A DNA stretch of 64,000 bases from Pontibacter aquaedesilientis (GTDB lineage: Bacteria; Bacteroidota; Bacteroidia; Cytophagales; Hymenobacteraceae), in contig NZ_JACXAJ010000001.1 of the NCBI RefSeq assembly GCF_014773225.1, positions 992,001-1,056,000 on the forward strand, read 5' to 3'. Positions within the stretch are counted from its first letter, which is position 1. Each line of letters starts with the position of its first letter. Positions 26,010-34,646 of the stretch are shown piece by piece. Made by a program: the position numbers and the translations under genes. The notes under the pieces were generated by a model. The model saw only the letters and a program-made list of their open reading frames with translations. It searched no databases and had not been told where the DNA came from.

Positions 26010-28421
26010 TCATGTGGTTACTGAAGAAGACTTTTCTGCTTCTAGCATATTCTCCAGTCCCTTAAAAAAAGCATCCGGGTTAAAGGAAATACTGTCAATG
26101 CCGTGTTTCACCAAAAAAGCGGCGAACTCCGGATAGTCGCTCGGCGCCTGGCCACAAAGTCCTACTTTAGTGCCGGTCTTTTTGGCTTTCTCCAACGTCA
26201 TCACGATCAGTTGCTGCACGGCATGGTCGAAGGGCGAGAAGATGTCGCTTAGCAGACCAGAGTCGCGGTCGGCGCCTAGCGTGAGCTGGGTGAGGTCGTT
26301 AGAGCCGATGGAAAAGCCGTCGAAATGCGCGGCGAACTCTTCGGCCAGCAAGGCATTGCTTGGTATTTCTACCATCATATAAACCTCCAAGCCATTATCA
26401 CCACGTTTTAAGCCATAGTCTGCCATCAGGCCGATCACTTTTTCGCCTTCTGCTACCGTGCGGCAAAACGGAATCATGAGCTTCACATTGGAAAGCCCCA
26501 TTTCCTCCCGCACCTTTTTCATAGCCCGGCACTCCAGTTCGAAGCCTTGTTGGTATAGCTCGTGATAGTAACGCGACGCGCCCCGCAGCCCGATCATCGG
26601 GTTAGCCTCCTCTGGCTCAAACTGATGTCCCCCCACCAAATTGGCATATTCGTTAGACTTGAAATCACTCATGCGCACGATCACATCCTTTGGGTAAAAA
26701 GCCGCTGCGACAATGGCTGTCGCTTCGGCCAGTTTATCTACGAAGTAGTCTTCCTTGTTGGGATAGTGGTGCGTCAGTTGATCGATCTTCTCACGCGCTT
26801 CCTCATTCTCTACCTTTTCAAAATGCTTGAGCGCCATTGGATGGATCTGGATGGAATTGTTGATAATGAACTCCATGCGCATCAATCCTACGCCATCGTT
26901 TGGCAGAAAGGAATATTTGAACGCCTGTTCCGGGTCACCTAGTATGAGCATGGCCTTTGTCTTTGGTTTGCCGAGCTTGCTCATATCCGTCTTTTTTTCT
27001 TCCCACTCGAGCTTGCCTTCATATACATAACCTGTTTCCCCTCCCGCCGTCGATACGGTAACCTCCTGGCCGTCCTGTATTGTTTTGGTGGCATTGTCGG
27101 TACCCAGCACGGCCACAGCGCCCACTTCACGCGCCACAATAGCAGCATGGCTGGTACGTCCGCCCTGCTCGGTAATAATGGCACTCGCCTTTTTAAGGAT
27201 GGGATCCCAGTCGGGGTCGGTTTTGCGGGTGACCAGCACCTCACCTTCCTGCAGTTTATCGATCTCTTGGGGGGAGTGCAGAATCCGTGCTATACCTGAT
27301 ACTATCCGATTACTCAACCCTATACCTGAGCAAAGCACTTTGCCACTCTCCTTCAAGGTATACTCCGTAAAGCAGGCTGCATGCTTATGTTGGCTTTGCA
27401 CCGTTTCGGGTCGGGCCTGCACAATAAAAAGGTCGCCCGAAATACCATCTTTGGCCCACTCGATGTCCATGGACTGTTTGTAGTGTTCCTCAATGCGTTT
27501 GCCCCACCTGGCCAGCTGCACCACCTCCCCGTCCATCAGCACAAATTGCTCCTGCTGTTCCAGGGGAGTGTCCAAATTCAGGATGGCGTCCGTTGGGCTT
27601 TGAAGTTCACCTTCAGAAGGCTCGGCGTATACCATGGTTTTGGCCTTGCTGCCGAGCTTGCGCGAAATAATGGGTTGCTTTGCTTTGTCCAGCATGGGTT
27701 TAAAGACCACAAACTCATCGGTGTTAACGGCACCCTGCACTATATTCTCACCCAAGCCCCAGGAAGCAGAGATCACGATGGCATTTTCAAAACCGGTATC
27801 AGGGTCGAGTGTGAACATCACACCGGAGCAGGCTTTATCGGCACGCACCATTGTTTGTACCCCCACCGAAAGCGCCACCTGCATGTGCTCAAACGCATTG
27901 TCAACCCGGTACTTGATGGCTCGGTCCGTGAACAGCGAGGCATAGCTATGGTGGCAAGCCTTGTAGAGGTTTTGGAGCCCACTTACATTCAGATAGGTTT
28001 CCAGTTGTCCGGCAAAGCTGGCTGTAGGCAGATCCTCGGCGGTGGCACTACTGCGCACAGCCAGCGAAATTTCTTCTCCGTACTTTGACCTCAGATAGGT
28101 ATAGCCCTTCTCTATTTCCTGACGAACGTCTTCCGGGAAACGCGCATTCAAAATTAACTCACGCGCCTGCCGGCCTACCTCAGCGAGGTTATGGAAATCG
28201 TGGGTATCCAAACCTCCCAGAACGTTGGTTAATTGATCTTTCAGATTATTCTGTTCCAGTAAATGCCAGTAGGCGGCAGAAGTGGTGGCATAGCCATCAG
28301 GTACCAGTATACCTTCCGGGTTCAGCTGGTTGTACATTTCTCCGAGCGAGGCATTCTTGCCTCCGACTATACTCAGGTCTTTGTAGCTGATGTCTTTGAA
28401 CAATTTGATAAACGGTTCCAT
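26010..28421 (-). CDS. ppsA: Phosphoenolpyruvate synthase
   Basis: 803 residues from the ATG at 28421 (MEPFIKLFKDISYKDL); the frame continues upstream by 11 residues that are not family-like. The ATP-grasp nucleotide-binding domain (GGKNASLGEMY, LAVRSSATAEDLPTASFAGQ), the swivelling phosphohistidine domain (GGRTSHAAIVAREVGAVAVLG) and the C-terminal PEP/pyruvate barrel (IGSNDLTQLTLGADRDSG, GLCGQAPSDYPEFA with its catalytic cysteine) are all present in order. It converts pyruvate and ATP to PEP, AMP and phosphate for gluconeogenesis. It is convergent with the PRPP synthetase gene and divergent from the CBS gene. Confidence 0.95.
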   Translation of the reverse strand: MEPFIKLFKDISYKDLSIVGGKNASLGEMYNQLNPEGILVPDGYATTSAAYWHLLEQNNLKDQLTNVLGGLDTHDFHNLAEVGRQARELILNARFPEDVRQEIEKGYTYLRSKYGEEISLAVRSSATAEDLPTASFAGQLETYLNVSGLQNLYKACHHSYASLFTDRAIKYRVDNAFEHMQVALSVGVQTMVRADKACSGVMFTLDPDTGFENAIVISASWGLGENIVQGAVNTDEFVVFKPMLDKAKQPIISRKLGSKAKTMVYAEPSEGELQSPTDAILNLDTPLEQQEQFVLMDGEVVQLARWGKRIEEHYKQSMDIEWAKDGISGDLFIVQARPETVQSQHKHAACFTEYTLKESGKVLCSGIGLSNRIVSGIARILHSPQEIDKLQEGEVLVTRKTDPDWDPILKKASAIITEQGGRTSHAAIVAREVGAVAVLGTDNATKTIQDGQEVTVSTAGGETGYVYEGKLEWEEKKTDMSKLGKPKTKAMLILGDPEQAFKYSFLPNDGVGLMRMEFIINNSIQIHPMALKHFEKVENEEAREKIDQLTHHYPNKEDYFVDKLAEATAIVAAAFYPKDVIVRMSDFKSNEYANLVGGHQFEPEEANPMIGLRGASRYYHELYQQGFELECRAMKKVREEMGLSNVKLMIPFCRTVAEGEKVIGLMADYGLKRGDNGLEVYMMVEIPSNALLAEEFAAHFDGFSIGSNDLTQLTLGADRDSGLLSDIFSPFDHAVQQLIVMTLEKAKKTGTKVGLCGQAPSDYPEFAAFLVKHGIDSISFNPDAFFKGLENMLEAEKSSSVTT

Positions 28422-28476
28422 AGCTAATCGCATTAAGGCAAAGCACTGCGCCACCGAAGTCGTAATGCCGAGCTTA

Positions 28477-28484
28477 CAAATTTA
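28477..28484 (-). promoter_or_regulatory. Candidate -7 promoter box of ppsA
   Basis: On the minus strand the bases read TAAATTTG, matching the Bacteroidota -7 consensus TAnnTTTG, about 55 bases upstream of the ppsA start. No TTG was found at the right distance for the -33 element, so this is tentative. Confidence 0.3.
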
Positions 28485-28604
28485 AACGTTGGCGTATACC
28501 CTTGGTTTATAAATAGATACAAATAGTCAGGTATACATTCTATGGTAGTTCTTAATATGACCCGTAACATCGTCCTTATTATCTCCATCGCTCTTGTGAT
28601 TTTA

Positions 28605-28612
28605 TAAATTTG
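28605..28612 (+). promoter_or_regulatory. Candidate -7 promoter box of the CBS/nuo transcription unit
   Basis: TAAATTTG on the plus strand matches TAnnTTTG and lies about 105 bases before the CBS-protein start. The -33 element is not clear. Confidence 0.3.
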
Positions 28613-28706
28613 TAATATTTTAAAGTAATTTTTTAACAATACATTGACCATTTTCAACTACTTCCGTATAACATCCTAACATTCAAGTATATATTTCAAT
28701 CATTAC

Positions 28707-28712
28707 AGGAGG
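28707..28712 (+). promoter_or_regulatory. Strong Shine-Dalgarno sequence AGGAGG of CBS gene
   Basis: A perfect AGGAGG with a 4-base spacer to the ATG at 28717. Most genes in this window lack such a site, as is usual in Bacteroidota. Confidence 0.7.
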
Positions 28713-28716
28713 TTTT

Positions 28717-29154
28717 ATGGGAACAGTCAGGCATATTCTCCAAAAGAAGGGCAATAAAGTTATTGCCATCGAACCCACCAGTACCGTTTTCAAGGCTTTG
28801 GAAACCATGGTGGAGCAAAACGTGGGAGCGCTGATTGTAATGGATCAGGGTAAGTTTGCCGGTATGTTCACAGAGCGGGATTATGCCCGCAAGGTGATTT
28901 TGAAGGGAAAAGCCTCGCGCGACACGCTGGTACAGGAAATCATGAGTGAGCATCCGCTTGTCGTTTCACCAGACACAACGATGGAGCAATGCATGGCCCT
29001 GATGACACAAAAGTATATCCGCCATTTACCTGTCTTTGAGAATCAGCAACTGGTTGGATTGGTTTCCATCGGGGACATTGTAAAGTACATGATCGAGGAG
29101 CAGAAATGCATCATTGAAGACCTCGAACACTATATAACTGGGCACCACGAATAG
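28717..29154 (+). CDS. CBS-domain protein
   Basis: A 145-residue protein made of a pair of CBS domains (Bateman module): the first with VFKALETMVEQNVGALIVMDQGKFAGMFTERDYARK and the second, about residues 80-135, with VVSPDTTMEQCMALMTQKYIRHLPVF and GLVSIGDIVKYMIEEQ. Such proteins bind adenine nucleotides and act as energy sensors or stabilisers. No catalytic domain is attached. It is preceded by an ideal Shine-Dalgarno sequence and lies 32 bases before nuoA, so it may be co-transcribed with complex I. Confidence 0.92.
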   Translation: MGTVRHILQKKGNKVIAIEPTSTVFKALETMVEQNVGALIVMDQGKFAGMFTERDYARKVILKGKASRDTLVQEIMSEHPLVVSPDTTMEQCMALMTQKYIRHLPVFENQQLVGLVSIGDIVKYMIEEQKCIIEDLEHYITGHHE

Positions 29155-29186
29155 GCAGCCCGGATATCATTCAATTAGGAGAAACA

Positions 29187-29621
29187 ATGCAGGAAACAGC
29201 CGAAACAACAACTTTACTATGGCCCTTGGTCGTGTACGGAGCCATTGTGCTTAGCCTTGTGCTACTTATCCTAGGCCTTTCCTATGTGTTAGGGCAACGT
29301 GGCCATGGCCGTGCTGTTGGTGAGCCTTATGAAGGCGGTATAGTAAGCGCAGGCGGTGCCCGTATTCGTTTCTCTTCTCAGTTCTATATGGTGGCTATGA
29401 TGTTTGTGATTTTCGACGTAGAGACCATCTTTATTTTTTCCTGGGCCATCGCTTTTCCTGAGTTAGGCTGGTACGGCTATTTCGGTGTGTTGATCTTCAT
29501 CGCCATGCTCGTCGTGGTGCTGATTTACGAGTGGCGAAACGGCGCACTGGACTTTGGACCGGATGGCAAAAAAATACTGGCGGCCTATAAACGCTTAATA
29601 CAGCAGCCAAGCTTGAACTGA
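29187..29621 (+). CDS. nuoA: NADH-quinone oxidoreductase subunit A
   Basis: A 144-residue membrane subunit with three predicted membrane segments. The conserved loop between the first two reads EPYEGGIVSAGGARIRFS, lacking the usual cysteine of the quinone-site loop motif YECG, as also happens in some long NuoA forms. FYMVAMMFVIFDVETIF is the conserved second membrane segment with the Asp and Glu expected. It is the first gene of the complex I operon and has a Shine-Dalgarno AGGAGA (29177-29182). Confidence 0.93.
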   Translation: MQETAETTTLLWPLVVYGAIVLSLVLLILGLSYVLGQRGHGRAVGEPYEGGIVSAGGARIRFSSQFYMVAMMFVIFDVETIFIFSWAIAFPELGWYGYFGVLIFIAMLVVVLIYEWRNGALDFGPDGKKILAAYKRLIQQPSLN

Positions 29622-29674
29622 AATTAGGTGTCAGAGGAAGCTTCATAAAGTATGACAAATAACGATCTACGCCC

Positions 29675-30313
29675 ATGAAATGGTGGTTAAGCAAACCGGA
29701 TGAGCCGGCCAATGCCGTTACAGGTACCAGTTCCTACGAAGAGACTGTGCAGCAGAGCATCATGCTCACCACACTGCAGGATCTGATTGCCTGGGGCCGC
29801 AAGAACTCTATGTGGCCTTTTCACTTCGGTTTAAGCTGCTGCTTTGTGGAAATGGCCACCAGCATGACCCCCAAGTATGACGTGGCACGTTTCGGGGCGG
29901 AAGTGATCCGGGGCACTCCCCGTGAGGCCGATGTCATGATCATCGCGGGCACGGTTTTCATCAAAATGGCCCCCATTATTAAGCGCCTGCATGAGCAGAT
30001 GATGGAGCCCAAATGGGTGATCTCGATGGGATCCTGCGCCAATTCCGGCGGCATGTATGACATCTACAGCGTAGTGCAGGGTGTCGACAAATTCCTGCCC
30101 GTAGACGTGTACGTTCCCGGTTGCCCGCCCCGACCCGACGCTTTCATGGAAGGCTTGATGTTGCTGGCAGAACGGGTAGGCCAGGAACGCAGGCCATTAA
30201 GCTGGACAATCGGCGAACAAGGTGTGATCCGACCAGAAAAAATAGAAGTGAAAGAACGTAAAAGAGAGCGCTGGAGTCAAATGAATGAGTTCAGGTCGCC
30301 GGATGAAATATGA
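29675..30313 (+). CDS. nuoB: NADH-quinone oxidoreductase subunit B
   Basis: A 212-residue peripheral subunit that carries the terminal iron-sulfur cluster N2. The four ligands are visible: the adjacent pair C55-C56 in [10 protein letters not shown]121 in [10 protein letters not shown] and C150 in VPGCPPRP. A charged tail of about 30 residues follows the conserved core. It is 53 bases after nuoA. Immediately behind the stop codon comes a repeat-rich 560-base gap before nuoCD. Confidence 0.95.
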   Translation: MKWWLSKPDEPANAVTGTSSYEETVQQSIMLTTLQDLIAWGRKNSMWPFHFGLSCCFVEMATSMTPKYDVARFGAEVIRGTPREADVMIIAGTVFIKMAPIIKRLHEQMMEPKWVISMGSCANSGGMYDIYSVVQGVDKFLPVDVYVPGCPPRPDAFMEGLMLLAERVGQERRPLSWTIGEQGVIRPEKIEVKERKRERWSQMNEFRSPDEI

Positions 30314-30352
30314 TGGAGTTTAGGAGTTGGGGAGTTTAGGAGTTTGAGAGTT
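30311..30352 (+). repeat. AGTT-rich minisatellite-like repeat after nuoB
   Basis: Units such as GGAGTTTAGGAGTT repeat with small changes for about 42 bases, starting at the nuoB stop codon. Same family as at 19566 and 32628. Confidence 0.7.
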
Positions 30353-30369
30353 AAGGATTGTGAATTAGT

Positions 30370-30413
30370 CTGAATCAGGATTTACAGGATTTTAGGATTA
30401 ACAGGATTTTCAC
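30370..30413 (+). repeat. AATCAGGATTTACAGGATT repeat element, single arm
   Basis: The 19-base core AATCAGGATTTACAGGATT is followed by related GGATT units. The same sequence recurs at 32730-32766 and inverted at 32793-32830. It is an intergenic element I have seen widely in Bacteroidota genomes. Confidence 0.7.
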
Positions 30414-30419
30414 AGATGC

Positions 30420-30720
30420 CGGGTCCAACTACCCCTAACCCCTCTCCCGACACAAGTCCGGGATCTTCGACTTGTCTAAGGCGGGGAATCTGGGACTGCT
30501 AAGGGTTAAAGTATAAGCCCTGTAGTGAAAGTTACACACTACTGGCACGCAATGAAAGAGTAACTCACAAGGTGGCAACGAAGCAGACGACGTCAGCCCG
30601 GTGCACAGCCGACGGTTTTGTGTTTGAGCGTTCAGCGAGTTTAAAAGCGTCTTGATTTTTTTGCTTACTTTTTTCATCAAGGAAAAAAGTGAGTGCCCGC
30701 CGCACAGGCGAAACTATGAA
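30420..30720. repeat. Composite intergenic repeat region between nuoB and nuoCD
   Basis: It contains CCCCTAACCCCTCTCCC and the 19-mer AGTCCGGGATCTTCGACTT (30455-30473), which recurs inverted at 38406-38424 between nuoH and nuoI. Further on, CTTACTTTTTTC (30664-30675) pairs with GAAAAAAGTGAG (30682-30693) in a 12-bp stem with a G-T pair. An 81-codon minus-strand frame inside is judged to be a by-product of the repeat. This is probably a stack of dispersed repeat elements rather than a gene. Confidence 0.6.
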
Positions 30721-30763
30721 AGAAGTTAAGTAGCAATTCGCGATTGCTGTTGCTACGCCAGTA

Positions 30764-30800
30764 AGGTATAGCTAGAGGTATAGGTATAGGTATAGGTATA
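30764..30800 (+). repeat. Tandem array of the AGGTATA word upstream of nuoCD
   Basis: One AGGTATA at 30764-30770, then four further copies as an uninterrupted hexamer array (AGGTAT)4A at 30776-30800. This is the same word that is scattered over the whole window. It lies 77 bases before the nuoCD start. Confidence 0.85.
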
Positions 30801-30877
30801 GACAAATCAACTTAGCATAAAAAGAAAGAGAGTACATGAGTTAACATATTTCAACAACATTCAAATGGCCTCCTACC

Positions 30878-32626
30878 ATGAATAACAACAGCGGCATACT
30901 GGAGCAACTCCGGTCGCGGTATGGCGATGACACGTTCAAGCCCCAGACCACCAAGGATGATATCCTCACCCTCTGGCTCCCGGTGGACCATGTGCCGGAA
31001 GTGCTGAAATTCCTGAAGCACGACCTGCCGCAGCCCTTCCCTCTCCTCTTTGACCTGACAGCCATTGATGAACGCACCCGCAAGCCTGAGAACGGCCATA
31101 TACCTTACAGCTTCACGCTCATCTACCACCTCTTCTCTTTTGAGCGCAATTCCTTTATCAGACTGAAAGCCGGCCTCCGGGAAGATTTCCCGAAAGCTCC
31201 CAGCATTAGCGGGCTCTGGCAGAACGCCAATTGGTACGAACGCGAAGTATACGACATGTTCGGTATCCGCTTCGAAGGCCACCCGCATCTATCCCGCATC
31301 CTCATGCCGCGCACCTGGGTAGGCCACCCGCTTCGCAAAGAGCACCCGGCGCGCGCCACAGAGATGGGACCTTTCCAACTCTATGACGATAAGATGGACC
31401 TTGAGCAATCGGCTCTGCAGTTCAAGCCCGAAGAATGGGGATTGGCACGACAAAGCGACGACAGTGACTTCATGTTTCTCAACATCGGTCCGCAGCACCC
31501 CGGTACGCACGGCGTGCTGCGCATTATCCTGCAGCTCGACGGCGAAGACATCGTAGACGCTATACCTGACATAGGCTTCCACCACCGCGGGGCCGAGAAA
31601 ATGGGCGAGCGGCAGTCGTGGCATACCTACATCCCCTATACCGACCGCGTAGATTACCTGGGCGGCGTAATGAATAACCTTGCCTATCTGCAGGCCGTGG
31701 AGAAACTGGCTGGTATTGAGGTGCCGGAGCGGGTCAAGTATATCCGGGTGATGTTGTGCGAGTTATTCCGCATTGCCAGTCACCTGGTATGGTACGGTAC
31801 TTTTGCGCAGGATGTGGGCCAGCTCTCGCCAGTGTTCTACATGTTCACCGACCGCGAAAAGATATTCGACATCATCGAAGGTATCTGCGGGGGCCGTATG
31901 CACCCAAATTGGTTCCGCATTGGTGGCGTGGCGCAGGACCTCCCCAAAGGCTGGGAGCAACTGGTGCAGCGCTTCATCGATTACTTCCCGAAACGTCTGA
32001 AAGAATACGATGGGATGGTGATGAAGAACAGTCTCTTCAAAGCCCGCACTGTCGGCATCGGCATTTTCACCAAAGACGAAGCCATTGAATGGGGCGTCAC
32101 CGGACCCAACCTGCGTGCCTGTGGCTTCGAGTGGGACTTCCGCAAAATGCGCCCCTATTCCGGATACGAAATGTTTGACTTTGAAGTGCCTACCGCCTCC
32201 AACGGCGACTGCTACGACCGGGCCGTGGTGCGGGTAGCTGAAATGCGCCAAAGTCTGCGCATCATCGAGCAATGCGTGAAGAACATGCCGTCCGGTCCTT
32301 ACAAGTCCGATCACCCTATCACTACGCCGCCCATCAAGCAAAACACCATGCACGATATCGAGACCTTGATAACGCACTTTCTGGGCGTAACCTGGGGACC
32401 GGTCATACCGCCGGGTGAGGCCATGAGCTGCATCGAAGCGACCAAAGGAGCCAACGGCTACTATTTGACCTGTGATGGGAACACTTCCCCTTACCGGGTA
32501 CGCATCCGCACTCCTTCGTTCCCGCACATGCAAATGCTCCCCTACATCACCCGCGGCTATACTGTAGCGGATTTGCTTTCCATACTGGGCGCCATGGATT
32601 ATGTACTGGCGGATATTGATAGGTGA
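30878..32626 (+). CDS. nuoCD: NADH-quinone oxidoreductase fused subunit C/D
   Basis: A 582-residue fusion, as in E. coli. Residues 1 to about 180 are NuoC (30-kDa type; [37 protein letters not shown]), and about 200-582 are NuoD (49-kDa type; [31 protein letters not shown], the C-terminal RVRIRTPSF and DIDR end). NuoD forms the quinone-binding chamber with NuoB. It is set between two repeat-filled gaps. Confidence 0.95.
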   Translation: MNNNSGILEQLRSRYGDDTFKPQTTKDDILTLWLPVDHVPEVLKFLKHDLPQPFPLLFDLTAIDERTRKPENGHIPYSFTLIYHLFSFERNSFIRLKAGLREDFPKAPSISGLWQNANWYEREVYDMFGIRFEGHPHLSRILMPRTWVGHPLRKEHPARATEMGPFQLYDDKMDLEQSALQFKPEEWGLARQSDDSDFMFLNIGPQHPGTHGVLRIILQLDGEDIVDAIPDIGFHHRGAEKMGERQSWHTYIPYTDRVDYLGGVMNNLAYLQAVEKLAGIEVPERVKYIRVMLCELFRIASHLVWYGTFAQDVGQLSPVFYMFTDREKIFDIIEGICGGRMHPNWFRIGGVAQDLPKGWEQLVQRFIDYFPKRLKEYDGMVMKNSLFKARTVGIGIFTKDEAIEWGVTGPNLRACGFEWDFRKMRPYSGYEMFDFEVPTASNGDCYDRAVVRVAEMRQSLRIIEQCVKNMPSGPYKSDHPITTPPIKQNTMHDIETLITHFLGVTWGPVIPPGEAMSCIEATKGANGYYLTCDGNTSPYRVRIRTPSFPHMQMLPYITRGYTVADLLSILGAMDYVLADIDR

Positions 32627-32627
32627 T

Positions 32628-32668
32628 TGGAGTTTAGGAGTTGTGGAGTTTGAGAGTTTAGGAGTTAA
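32628..32668 (+). repeat. AGTT-rich minisatellite-like repeat after nuoCD
   Basis: GGAGTTTAGGAGTTGTGGAG and similar units start two bases behind the nuoCD stop codon and run for about 40 bases. Confidence 0.7.
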
Positions 32669-32729
32669 AAATTTATACCTATAGGGACAGGCCGCGACCT
32701 GTCCGAATCGTGAAAGAAATATTTGTCTC

Positions 32730-32830
32730 AATCAGGATTTACAGGATTAAGGGATTAACAGGATTCTTAATATTAATTATGGGGTATGAGTAAATCCTGA
32801 AAATCTTAAAATCCTGTAAATCCTGATTCA
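32730..32830. repeat. Inverted pair of AATCAGGATTTACAGGATT elements between nuoCD and nuoE
   Basis: A forward copy (about 32730-32766) and an inverted copy (about 32793-32830) face each other across some 26 bases. In RNA they would fold into a long imperfect hairpin of about 36 bp inside the operon. Without a T-run it is not a standard terminator. Confidence 0.75.
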
Positions 32831-32860
32831 GACAATAAACAATTAAACCATTCAAGCAAA

Positions 32861-33325
32861 ATGCTCACTACCGAAGAAAAACACAAGATCGACCATGAAA
32901 TCAGCTTGGTGCCATCGCCGAAGAATGCGTGCATCGAAGCGCTGAAAATCGTGCAGAACAGCCATGGTTGGGTATCGGATGAAAGCCTGAAAGATGTGGC
33001 GGACTATGTGGGCATGTCGCCGGCGGAGTTGGATAGTGTGGCCACTTTCTACAACCTGATCTTCCGCAGACCCGTGGGGCGGCATGTGATTCTGGTGTGC
33101 GACAGCATCAGTTGCTGGGTGATGGGCTACGAGAGTATACGCGACCGACTTTACGAAAAACTCAACATCCAATACGGCCAGACCTCCGAAGATGGCCGCT
33201 TTACCTTGCTCCCAAATTGCTGCCTCGGCACCTGCGACCGTGCCCCGGCCCTTATGATTGACAACGACCTGTACCGTGACTTGACGGTGGAACAACTGGA
33301 CGAGATTCTGGAAAAGTATACCTAA
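32861..33325 (+). CDS. nuoE: NADH-quinone oxidoreductase subunit E
   Basis: A 154-residue thioredoxin-fold subunit of the NADH-dehydrogenase module. It binds the [2Fe-2S] cluster N1a through C80, C85 (VCDSISC), C121 and C125 (CLGTC), with the spacing of E. coli NuoE. It is separated from nuoCD by repeats but only 19 bases from nuoF. Confidence 0.94.
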   Translation: MLTTEEKHKIDHEISLVPSPKNACIEALKIVQNSHGWVSDESLKDVADYVGMSPAELDSVATFYNLIFRRPVGRHVILVCDSISCWVMGYESIRDRLYEKLNIQYGQTSEDGRFTLLPNCCLGTCDRAPALMIDNDLYRDLTVEQLDEILEKYT

Positions 33326-33344
33326 AACCCAAGCGGGCATACCC

Positions 33345-34646
33345 ATGGAGAAGCCCCTGACCCAACACATTGTCCCCGGACGCGCACCGCTCTCCCTCAA
33401 AGAATACGAGAAAGTGGGCGGCTACCAGTCCGTGCGCAAAATCCTGAAAGAGATGCCCCCTGCCGACGTGCAGAATCTGGTCAAAGCCTCCGACCTGCGG
33501 GGCCGTGGCGGAGCGGGCTTCAATACCGGCCTGAAATGGAGCTTCGTGCCGATGGGACCTGAAGCGGCCAAGCCGAAATACCTCGTGGCAAACGCCGACG
33601 AGATGGAGCCCGGCACCTTCAAGGACCGCGTGCTGCTGGAAGGCAATCCGCACCAGTTAATAGAAGGAATGATTGTGGCGGCCTATGCCATCGACGCGAG
33701 TATTTCCTACATCTTCATGCGCTGGGCTTACAAGGTGGCGGCACGGGAAATCATCAAGGCACTCGACGAAGCTTACGAAGCGGGATATCTGGGTGAGAAT
33801 ATTCTGGGTTCAGGCTTCAGTCTGGACATGCACCTGCATACCGGCGTGGGACGGTATATGTGTGGCGAAGAAACGGCTCTGCTCAATGCCCTCGAAGGCA
33901 AGCGGGCGAACCCACGCGCCAAACCGCCTTTCCCGCAGGTAAGCGGACTGTTTGGCAAACCAACTATCGTAAACAACGTGGAAACGCTTTGCTGTCTGCC
34001 GCACATCATCAACAACGGAGCGGAGTGGTTCAAAGGCCTGAGCAAAACCCAGGACGCAGGCACCAAGCTCTACGGCATCAGCGGTCGTGTAAAAATGCCT
34101 GGTTGCTGGGAATTGCCGATGGGCACGACTATCCGCGAACTGATTGAAGAGCACGGCGGCGGCATGCAGGACGGCTACCTCTTCAAAGGACTTTTGCCGG
34201 GTGGTGCTTCCACGGATTTTCTGGTAGAAGAGCATATGGATGTGCCTATGGATTATACCTCCATTCAGGCGGCTGGCAGTCGAATGGGTACGGGCACGAT
34301 GATTATTCTCGACGACCAGACTTGCCCGGTGGGTTTCGTGCACAACCTGCAGCACTTTTTTGCGCAGGAGTCCTGCGGCTTCTGTACACCTTGCCGCGAA
34401 GGCCTGCCTTGGGTGGAGAAAATCCTGCTGGCCTTAGACCGGGGTGAAGGCAAACCTGAACACCTCCTCACACTCGACTTTCATACCAAATACCTCGGCC
34501 CCGGTAACACATTCTGTGCCCTTGCCCCCGGCGCCATGGAACCCTTGCAGAGCGCTCTGAAATACTTCAGAGAGGATTTTGAACGACACATTCACGAACA
34601 CCACTGTCCCTGGAGCAAAGCAAAAGTATGGCAACCATCTATATAG
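33345..34646 (+). CDS. nuoF: NADH-quinone oxidoreductase subunit F
   Basis: A 433-residue subunit that binds NADH and FMN and cluster N3. The glycine-rich nucleotide-binding segment is LRGRGGAGFNTGLKW (52-65), and YMCGEETALLNALEGKR is the FMN region. The N3 ligands are C344, C347, C350 (SCGFCTPC) and C391. Its end overlaps the nuoG start by 19 bases. Confidence 0.95.
   Translation: MEKPLTQHIVPGRAPLSLKEYEKVGGYQSVRKILKEMPPADVQNLVKASDLRGRGGAGFNTGLKWSFVPMGPEAAKPKYLVANADEMEPGTFKDRVLLEGNPHQLIEGMIVAAYAIDASISYIFMRWAYKVAAREIIKALDEAYEAGYLGENILGSGFSLDMHLHTGVGRYMCGEETALLNALEGKRANPRAKPPFPQVSGLFGKPTIVNNVETLCCLPHIINNGAEWFKGLSKTQDAGTKLYGISGRVKMPGCWELPMGTTIRELIEEHGGGMQDGYLFKGLLPGGASTDFLVEEHMDVPMDYTSIQAAGSRMGTGTMIILDDQTCPVGFVHNLQHFFAQESCGFCTPCREGLPWVEKILLALDRGEGKPEHLLTLDFHTKYLGPGNTFCALAPGAMEPLQSALKYFREDFERHIHEHHCPWSKAKVWQPSI

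Noticed and set aside
25903-26136. 77-codon plus-strand frame with a hydrophobic start
   Set aside because: Most of it is antisense to the conserved C-terminus of PEP synthase; the hydrophobic part is in the short convergent gap and matches nothing.
30435-30680. 81-codon minus-strand frame between nuoB and nuoCD
   Set aside because: It lies wholly in the repeat-rich gap and its start overlaps a hairpin-forming repeat; no family features. It is better seen as a by-product of a dispersed repeat.
30764-30800. Possible CRISPR-like or iteron array
   Set aside because: The units are hexamers without spacers and no cas or replication gene is near; it is a tandem array of a genome-wide word.
31763-32731. 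322-codon minus-strand frame opposite nuoCD
   Set aside because: It is a long shadow of the GC-rich nuoCD coding strand, which has all family motifs in frame.
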